From Pedococcus sp. (GTDB taxonomy: Bacteria > Actinomycetota > Actinomycetes > Actinomycetales > Dermatophilaceae), in the NCBI GenBank assembly GCA_025936615.1, contig JAICSZ010000173.1, positions 1 through 5,375 of the forward strand: a DNA stretch of 5,375 nt, given 5' to 3'. The notes beneath the pieces were generated by a model. That model did not search any database. It saw only the letters and a list, made by a program, of their open reading frames with translations, and had not been told where the DNA came from. Made by a program: the position numbers and the translations under genes. The stretch's first letter is position 1; each line of letters starts with the position of its first letter. Positions 1 through 3,437 of the stretch are shown piece after piece.

Positions 1-10
1 CCCGTCCACC

Positions 11-934
11 CTAGGTCGTGCGGAGCCGGACCATGGCTCGGACCAGGGCGATGACCAGCAGTGTGGCCAGCAGCATGTGGACGAGCACGACGCCCCACGG
101 CAGGCCGGTGAAGTACTGCGTGTAGCCGACCACGCCCTGGGCGACGGTCACCGCGAACACGCCGGCCCACGCCTTCGCCGGCGTGGAGGTCGCGCCGGTC
201 AGCCGCGCCGCCAGCCACATCGCGACGACCAGCCCGACGAAGAGCATGACGGCGTCGGCGTGCAGCCACGAGACGCTGCGGGGGTCGAGGCCGAACCTGG
301 CGGGATCGCGGGCGTCGCCCGAGTGCGGGCCCGAGCCGGTGACCACGGTGCCGAGCGCGAGCACCACGGCGGCCACCGCGCAGGTCGCCCACCCGAGCCG
401 CTCGACGAGCGGTGGGACCACGAGTGCCCGCGGCCCGGGCGGTGACGGCTCACGGAAGACGAGGAAGGCCGAGGCCCCGACGAGGACCATCGACACGAGG
501 AAGTGCGCCGCGACCGTGAGCGGGTTGAGCCCGGTCCGGACCGTGATGCCACCCAGGACCGCCTGCACGACGACACCACCGAGCACCACGAGCGCGGGGA
601 CGAGCAGGTCGCGACGCGCGGCGGCCCAGCGCCACACGGCATACACGACGAGCAGTGCGACGAACCCGACCAGCCCCGTGAGGGTGCGGTTCCCGAACTC
701 GATGAACCGGTGGTAGCCCTCGGCCTGGTGCGGGACGGGCGTGAACGAGCCGGGGACGCACTGTGGCCAGGTGGGGCAGCCGAGCCCGCTCCCGGTGAGC
801 CGGACCAGGCCGCCCGTGACCACGATGAGGACTTCGACGACGAGGTTTCCGAGCAGGATCCGCGGCAGCCATGGGCTCGCGGGGGGAGCAGCGGGAGGCG
901 TGGCGGTGGGGGCGGGCGCCTGCGCGGTGGTCAC
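11..934 (-). CDS. ctaA: Heme A synthase (CtaA/COX15 family)
   Basis: 307-residue polytopic membrane protein that converts heme O to heme A for aa3-type cytochrome oxidase. Seen: a Pro/Ala-rich cytosolic N-terminus (residues 5-22), then about eight hydrophobic segments arranged as two similar four-helix halves. The first half carries GGLVRLTGSGLGCP (41-54) with an extracellular cysteine pair C53/C59 in a C-x5-C arrangement; the second half has the counterpart GTVVTGSGPHSG (195-206). Likely heme-ligand histidines are H144, H225 and H286. The first-half position usually held by His (E-x2-H in Bacillus CtaA) reads E79-F-G-N82-R, so Asn replaces it. I believe this is common in actinobacterial CtaA but cannot check. 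The GTG start at 934 is favoured because a -10-like hexamer ends 6 nt before it and no Shine-Dalgarno site is visible. Its position after an ABC-2 exporter matches M. tuberculosis Rv1456c. The length is normal for the family. Confidence 0.95.
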   Translation of the reverse strand: MTTAQAPAPTATPPAAPPASPWLPRILLGNLVVEVLIVVTGGLVRLTGSGLGCPTWPQCVPGSFTPVPHQAEGYHRFIEFGNRTLTGLVGFVALLVVYAVWRWAAARRDLLVPALVVLGGVVVQAVLGGITVRTGLNPLTVAAHFLVSMVLVGASAFLVFREPSPPGPRALVVPPLVERLGWATCAVAAVVLALGTVVTGSGPHSGDARDPARFGLDPRSVSWLHADAVMLFVGLVVAMWLAARLTGATSTPAKAWAGVFAVTVAQGVVGYTQYFTGLPWGVVLVHMLLATLLVIALVRAMVRLRTT

Positions 935-946
935 GCAAAGAGGGTA
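935..946 (-). promoter_or_regulatory. Candidate leaderless promoter of ctaA
   Basis: On the minus strand TACCCT (941-946) fits the actinobacterial -10 pattern TAnnnT. It is followed by six bases, CTTTGC, and then the ctaA GTG. Transcription would begin at or next to the start codon, giving a leaderless mRNA. No convincing -35 and no Shine-Dalgarno sequence was seen. It suggests ctaA can be transcribed separately from the ABC genes upstream. Confidence 0.55.
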
Positions 947-987
947 CGTCTCAGGGGGATCCCCGGTGCCATTGGGTGAAGGTCCTC

Positions 988-1257
988 ATGGTGCCCGGGA
1001 CCGCGCGGTGGGTGGATGGTGGCATGGTGCCGAACTGGTGGCGGGTCGCGGTGGTGAGCGGGTACTTCGGGCTGCTCCTGGTGGCGATGGTGACGAACCA
1101 GCCGTGGTGGCTGCGGGCCGCGCTGCTGGTGGCCACCGCCACGAGCGCCGCCGCGGCCGGCCGCGGTCAGTCGCTCCAGCGGAAGAACCGGCTGGCGAGC
1201 AGCGTCGCGGCGGCCCCCCAGACGACGAGCACGAGCCACTCGCCGGTTCGCGCCTGA
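988..1257 (+). CDS. Putative small two-helix membrane protein (uncertain ORF)
   Basis: 89 residues from ATG 988; ATG 1024 (M13) is an alternative start. A GAAGG Shine-Dalgarno-like sequence (978-982) lies 5 nt before ATG 988. The protein shows two hydrophobic stretches, about residues 19-36 and 41-57, joined by a short T-N-Q-P turn with paired Trp residues, which suggests a helical hairpin in the membrane. Third codon positions from 988 to about 1160 are almost all G or C, as in a real gene. The last 30 residues (60-89, Ser/Ala/Gln/Thr-rich) are antisense to the 3' end of the ABC permease, a 91-bp convergent overlap, and look non-native. I do not recognise a family. It may be a genuine gene with a read-through tail, or a decayed or spurious ORF. 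Confidence 0.45.
   Translation: MVPGTARWVDGGMVPNWWRVAVVSGYFGLLLVAMVTNQPWWLRAALLVATATSAAAAGRGQSLQRKNRLASSVAAAPQTTSTSHSPVRA
1151..1166 (-). terminator. 16-bp perfect palindrome directly after the permease stop
   Basis: CCGCGGCCGGCCGCGG is its own reverse complement and abuts the permease stop codon (TGA, 1169-1167 on the minus strand). As RNA it can form a 6-bp all-G/C stem with a CCGG loop. No U-tract follows, so it is at best a GC-rich actinobacterial-type terminator or a 3'-end stabiliser. It lies within the putative plus-strand ORF 988-1257 and encodes part of an Ala/Gly run there. Confidence 0.4.
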
Positions 1258-1958
1258 CCGTGCGCCAGCGCGGCGCGCAGGCTGTCGCCCAGCGCGCCGG
1301 AGGGCAGCAGCTCGACGACTGGGGCGACCGCGGGGGGCAGCTCGCTGCCGGCGATGACCACGCCGCCGAGGCCGAGCAGCGCCACCCAGATGAGGTTGGC
1401 GAGGGCGAGCACACCCTCGGCGCGCAGGGTCCCGCCGAGCAGGAGTGCGAGGGCGGCGAAGGCCCAGGTGCCCAGGAGCGTGGCGACGACCGCCGCCGGT
1501 ATGCCGGACGGCTGCGGTCGCCAGCCCATGGCCAGTCCCAGCGCGGTCAGCACCGCGAACTGCACGAGGACCACCGACAGCACCGCGAGCGCCTTGGCGA
1601 GCAGCAGGCCGGTGCGCCCCAGGGGGGTGACGCCCAGCAGGCGCAGCACGCCGTAGCGGCGCTCGAACCCGGTGCTGATGGCCTGGCCGGTGAACGCGGA
1701 GGAGATCACGCACAGGGCGAGCACACCCGGCACCACGAGGTCGATGCGGCGCCCGTCGCCCACGGCCACCGACCGGGCCACGACCAGGCCCACGAGGACC
1801 GCGCAGGGCAGCACGACCGAGACGAGCAGCTGCTCGCCGTTGCGCAGCATGGTGGTGGCTTCGAAGCGCGCCTGGGCGAGCACCCGCTGCGCGGTCGGTG
1901 CCGCGGGGGAGGGCTGTCGTCGCTGGACGACGTGGGGTTCGGGGACGGGGTTGCTCAT
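1167..1958 (-). CDS. ABC-2 type transporter permease
   Basis: 263-residue integral membrane subunit of an ABC exporter, partner of the ATPase encoded just upstream. Seen: a short cytosolic N-terminus with an amphipathic stretch (about 22-42), then six hydrophobic segments near residues 43-62, 75-95, 119-145, 154-176, 181-204 and 239-256. The cytosolic loop E99-R-R-Y-G-V-L-R-L-L-G (99-109) is characteristic of ABC-2 permeases, as is the aromatic/basic C-terminus FFRWSD. The ATG start overlaps the ATPase stop (ATGA, 1958-1955), which indicates translational coupling and fixes the start. The open frame continues far upstream, but that part is an out-of-frame shadow of the ATPase. The substrate cannot be read from the sequence. 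The arrangement equals M. tuberculosis Rv1457c. The 3' end overlaps a putative convergent ORF. Confidence 0.9.
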   Translation of the reverse strand: MSNPVPEPHVVQRRQPSPAAPTAQRVLAQARFEATTMLRNGEQLLVSVVLPCAVLVGLVVARSVAVGDGRRIDLVVPGVLALCVISSAFTGQAISTGFERRYGVLRLLGVTPLGRTGLLLAKALAVLSVVLVQFAVLTALGLAMGWRPQPSGIPAAVVATLLGTWAFAALALLLGGTLRAEGVLALANLIWVALLGLGGVVIAGSELPPAVAPVVELLPSGALGDSLRAALAHGQARTGEWLVLVVWGAAATLLASRFFRWSD

Positions 1959-2665
1959 GACGCCTCGGGCCGGGTCAGGGCGAAGTAGCGGTCCTCGAGG
2001 GTGTCGCCGGCCGAGACCTCGGCGATGCTGCCGTCGGCGACGACGCGACCGCGGTTGACGATGACGACCCGGTCGGCGAGCCGCTGCGCCTCCTCGAAGG
2101 AGTGGGTGGTGAGCACGACCGCAGCGCCCTCGCGGGCGGTGTCGCGCACCAGTTCCCACACGTCGAGCCGCGCATGCGGGTCCAGACCCGCCGAGGGCTC
2201 GTCGAGGAACACCACGTCGGGACGGCCCACGAGGGCGGCAGCAAGCGCCACGCGCTGGCGCTGGCCCCCGGAGAGCCGACGCACGGTGGTGCCGGCGAAG
2301 CCGTCGATGCCGAGGCGGTCGGCGAGGTCGCGCACCGTTGCCGGCGCGGCATACATCTGGCTGAGGTGGTCGAGCAGGCGAAGCGGCTTCACACCGGTCG
2401 GCAGGCCCCCGTCCTGGAGCATCACGCCCACCCGGGCGCGGTGGTCGGCCCCGGCATGCCACGGGTCGGCGCCCAGGACCCGGACCTCGCCGCCGTCGCC
2501 GCGGCGCAGCCCCTCGCAGCACTCCACCATCGTCGTCTTGCCGGCACCGTTGGGACCGAGGACCGCAGTGATCTGCCCGCGCGCGGCCGACCACGTGGCG
2601 CCGTCGAGGGCGCGGACGTTGCCGTAGGACTTGGCGAGGTCGGTCACTGCTACGGCGGGCGGCAC
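1955..2665 (-). CDS. ABC transporter ATP-binding protein
   Basis: 236-residue cytosolic nucleotide-binding subunit that powers the adjacent permease. All ABC motifs are present and intact: Walker A GPNGAGKT (37-44), Q-loop Q84 in MLQDGG, signature LSGGQRQR (131-138), Walker B VVFLDEP (151-157) with catalytic E156, D-loop SAGLD (158-162) and H-loop H188 in TTHSFEEA. The short C-terminal tail is typical of DRA/CcmA-like exporters of the ABC-2 class. The GTG start at 2665 is chosen because the conserved N-terminal strand begins at once (AVAVTDLAKSYG) and a -10-like TAGAAT sits 6 nt upstream, implying a leaderless transcript. It is the first gene of the minus-strand unit and its stop overlaps the permease ATG. 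It matches the position of Rv1458c in the conserved ctaA-linked cluster. The substrate is unknown. Confidence 0.93.
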   Translation of the reverse strand: MPPAVAVTDLAKSYGNVRALDGATWSAARGQITAVLGPNGAGKTTMVECCEGLRRGDGGEVRVLGADPWHAGADHRARVGVMLQDGGLPTGVKPLRLLDHLSQMYAAPATVRDLADRLGIDGFAGTTVRRLSGGQRQRVALAAALVGRPDVVFLDEPSAGLDPHARLDVWELVRDTAREGAAVVLTTHSFEEAQRLADRVVIVNRGRVVADGSIAEVSAGDTLEDRYFALTRPEAS

Positions 2666-2677
2666 GCGGCGATTCTA
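2666..2677 (-). promoter_or_regulatory. Candidate leaderless promoter of the ABC operon
   Basis: Minus-strand TAGAAT (2672-2677) matches five of six bases of TATAAT. It is followed by CGCCGC and then the GTG of the ATPase, so the transcript could start on the start codon. No clear -35 is present. The expected -35 zone, about 2695-2701, coincides with the left arm of the inverted repeat at 2696-2764, so a protein bound to that repeat could affect this promoter. Confidence 0.6.
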
Positions 2678-2695
2678 GGTCTGGCGCCGGGACGT

Positions 2696-2764
2696 GCCTG
2701 AGGCCCCTCCGCCCACCCGGCCCGGGGACTGGACACAGTCCCCATGTGGAGGGGGGCCTCAGGC
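2696..2764. repeat. Nested inverted repeat in the divergent intergenic region
   Basis: The outer arms are a perfect 12-bp inverted repeat, GCCTGAGGCCCC (2696-2707) and GGGGCCTCAGGC (2753-2764). Pairing can continue as TCC (2708-2710) with GGA (2748-2750) after a 2-nt bulge. Inside lies a second dyad (2724-2743). The outer ends carry two copies of the 9-bp motif GCCTSAGGC, at 2696-2704 and, in inverted orientation, 2756-2764. The structure lies between the ABC ATPase start and the small gene at 2803, so an operator or structured regulatory role is more likely than simple termination. A very similar layout recurs at 3038-3105. Confidence 0.7.
2724..2743. promoter_or_regulatory. Operator-like perfect dyad inside the larger repeat
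   Basis: GGGGACTG (2724-2731) and CAGTCCCC (2736-2743) form an 8-bp perfect inverted repeat around GACA. The sequence TGGACA (2730-2735) within it matches five of six bases of the -35 consensus TTGACA on the plus strand, but no good -10 is seen 16-19 bp downstream. It could be a dimeric-regulator site or the tip of a cruciform. No specific regulator family can be assigned. Confidence 0.45.
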
Positions 2765-2790
2765 GCCAACTCTGGACCCATCGCACCACG

Positions 2791-2796
2791 AAGGAG
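2791..2796 (+). promoter_or_regulatory. Strong Shine-Dalgarno site for the first small gene
   Basis: AAGGAG lies 6 nt before ATG 2803 and decides this start over the in-frame ATG at 2746, which sits inside the inverted repeat and lacks such a site. Confidence 0.8.
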
Positions 2797-2802
2797 CCAG
2801 AG

Positions 2803-3021
2803 ATGAACCTCACCGCACACCCACTGTCCGTCGCCGCCGAGCTGGCGTGGAAGGGCGACCTGCTCGGGGGAGCCAACCTCGCCACGAAGCACCGGGTCGC
2901 GCGCCGCCGCCGGCGCTGGCCCGCGTGGCCGGCCCGCCCGGGCGAGTCCGTCCGCACGATGGCCGACGCGCTCGCCCGTGCACTCTGCCCCGTCATCCCG
3001 CACGACGTGCCGGAGCGCTGA
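2803..3021 (+). CDS. Small basic hypothetical protein, paralogue 1
   Basis: 72 residues, family not recognised. The start is fixed by AAGGAG six bases upstream. No signal peptide or membrane segment is seen; it should be cytosolic. Residues 5-19 contain A-x-PL-x-VAAE-x2-W-x2-D, shared at the same positions with the product of the gene at 3160. Ungapped identities are M1, A5, P7, L8, V10, A11, A12, E13, W16, D19, K29 and R35. The middle is strongly basic, with five consecutive arginines at 34-38, then a Trp/Pro stretch (39-46). A helical-looking segment follows (about 49-62) with a single Cys at 62. The basic patch could bind nucleic acid or an acidic partner; that is inference. It is divergent from the ABC operon and upstream of its paralogue and a large regulator. 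Confidence 0.75.
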   Translation: MNLTAHPLSVAAELAWKGDLLGGANLATKHRVARRRRRWPAWPARPGESVRTMADALARALCPVIPHDVPER

Positions 3022-3062
3022 GCGGGCCGGGCCCGCCGCCTGAGGCACCCGCCCCGGGTGCC
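3022..3062 (+). terminator. Two consecutive GC-rich hairpins after the first small gene
   Basis: Directly after the stop, GCGGGC (3022-3027) and GCCCGC (3031-3036) form a 6-bp stem with a 3-nt loop. A second hairpin follows, GGCACCCG (3044-3051) with CGGGTGCC (3055-3062), an 8-bp perfect stem with a CCC loop. No T-tract follows. They may terminate the first small transcript or separate it from the next gene. The second hairpin competes with the longer pairing described at 3038-3105. Confidence 0.5.
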
Positions 3063-3105
3063 CGCACGGATAAGGCATCAGCCCAATGCGCAGGGGTGCC
3101 TTAGC
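3038..3105 (+). promoter_or_regulatory. Structured leader with mutually exclusive stems upstream of the second small gene
   Basis: This begins with GCCTGAGGC (3038-3046), the same 9-bp motif as at 2696. Three stems are possible: the 3044-3051/3055-3062 hairpin; TAAGGCA (3071-3077) with TGCCTTA (3097-3103), 7 bp perfect; and the long pairing CTGAGGCACCC (3040-3050) with GGGTGCCTTAG (3094-3104), 11 bp with one G-U. The third excludes the first two, an attenuator-like layout. From about 3064 to 3159 the DNA is markedly less GC-rich than its surroundings, as expected for a promoter or leader, but I see no convincing -10/-35 pair. No known riboswitch class was recognised. Confidence 0.45.
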
Positions 3106-3146
3106 AGAGCAGATTCAAGACCGTCAGCAATAAAGCAAGAACCAGC

Positions 3147-3153
3147 AGAGGAG
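3147..3153 (+). promoter_or_regulatory. Strong Shine-Dalgarno site for the second small gene
   Basis: AGAGGAG ends 6 nt before ATG 3160. It gives the same SD-to-start spacing as the first small gene and fixes the start against the longer open frame from about 3058. Confidence 0.8.
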
Positions 3154-3159
3154 CACACC

Positions 3160-3339
3160 ATGAGCATCGCCGCAGACCCGCTGTTCGTCGCCGCAGAGGT
3201 GCAGTGGCGCTTCGACACCAACTCGGCGCTGTACCACGGCGCCAAGCCGGTCCGGCACCACCGCCACCCCATTCGCACCTTGTTCGGTGGCCGTGGTGGC
3301 CACCGGCACACCCGGAACGCCTCGCCCCGCCTCGCCTGA
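3160..3339 (+). CDS. Small basic hypothetical protein, paralogue 2
   Basis: 59 residues, function unknown. The N-terminus repeats the motif of the upstream small protein: A5, P7-L8, V10-A-A-E13, W16 and D19 are identical and in register. After residue 24 it diverges into a His/Arg-rich tail (HGAKPVRHHRHP at 26-37, then Gly/Arg/His to the end) with no Cys and no membrane segment. Seven histidines in the last 34 residues might bind metal or nucleic acid, but there is no recognisable site. The start is set by AGAGGAG with a 6-nt spacer. Its stop codon lies within a GCCTGAGGC copy (3334-3342), and the regulator's GTG is 87 bp downstream. It looks like a diverged tandem duplicate that also carried the upstream repeat region. 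Confidence 0.72.
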   Translation: MSIAADPLFVAAEVQWRFDTNSALYHGAKPVRHHRHPIRTLFGGRGGHRHTRNASPRLA

Positions 3340-3342
3340 GGC
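3334..3342. repeat. Further copy of the GCCTSAGGC motif
   Basis: GCCTGAGGC spans the stop codon (TGA 3337-3339) of the second small gene and lies 93 bp upstream of the regulator's GTG. The identical 9-mer is at 2696 and 3038, and its reverse complement is at 2756. It is a near-palindrome (GCCT-N-AGGC). Because it overlaps coding sequence here, chance or the duplication itself cannot be excluded. Confidence 0.55.
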
Positions 3343-3363
3343 GTGGCAGCCGTGACGGCCACG
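3342..3363 (+). terminator. Weak hairpin after the second small gene
   Basis: CGTGGC (3342-3347) can pair with GCCACG (3358-3363). Alternatively GCCG (3349-3352) pairs with CGGC (3356-3359) inside. It follows the small gene's stop by two bases and has no T-tract. It may separate that transcript from the regulator gene; this is a low-confidence call. Confidence 0.3.
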
Positions 3364-3379
3364 ACGGACCACACCACCC

Positions 3380-3437
3380 TCGAGACCCACGTCACCGTGT
3401 CGGGCCCCTCCGACATAATCGGCGGCGTGGGTCTCGA
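3380..3437. promoter_or_regulatory. 12-bp inverted repeat flanking the regulator's promoter
   Basis: TCGAGACCCACG (3380-3391) and CGTGGGTCTCGA (3426-3437) are perfect reverse complements separated by 34 bp. The predicted -10 lies between them, and the right arm overlaps the first codons of the regulator (GTG at 3427). Two identical half-sites on either side of a promoter suggest binding by a dimeric or looping regulator, possibly the gene product itself; this is inference. In RNA begun upstream the arms could also form a hairpin hiding the start codon. Confidence 0.6.
3414..3426 (+). promoter_or_regulatory. Candidate leaderless promoter of the large regulator gene
   Basis: CATAAT (3414-3419) matches five of six bases of TATAAT and ends 7 nt before GTG 3427, so transcription could start on the start codon. 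The segment 3391-3396 (GTCACC), 17 bp upstream, is only a weak -35. No Shine-Dalgarno sequence precedes GTG 3427. Confidence 0.55.

Noticed and set aside
741..1988. 415-codon plus-strand open frame
   Set aside because: It is antisense to ctaA and the permease, composed of Gly/Ala/Arg/Glu/Gln-rich low-complexity sequence with no domain; a shadow frame.
2696..2764. Insertion-sequence or transposon terminal inverted repeats
   Set aside because: The arms enclose only 45 bp with no transposase or target-site duplication visible, so an operator or hairpin is the simpler reading.
2746..2802. Earlier ATG for the first small protein
   Set aside because: This start lies inside the inverted repeat, has no usual Shine-Dalgarno spacing and would add residues before the motif shared with the paralogue; ATG 2803 has AAGGAG 6 nt upstream.
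1959..2996. N-terminal extension of the permease frame giving a 609-residue protein
   Set aside because: The upstream part overlaps the ABC ATPase out of frame and is Arg/Pro-rich. The ATG at 1958 overlapping the ATPase stop is the natural start.
3064..3159. Known riboswitch in the AT-richer leader of the second small gene
   Set aside because: I could not match conserved cores of the riboswitch classes I know, so only the raw stem-loops are reported.
3343..3426. Upstream in-frame GTG starts (3343, 3352, 3397) for the regulator
   Set aside because: They would add 10-28 residues without family similarity and, from 3343, 3352 or 3397, a rare ATA codon. No good Shine-Dalgarno site is present, and the -10-like hexamer fits GTG 3427.
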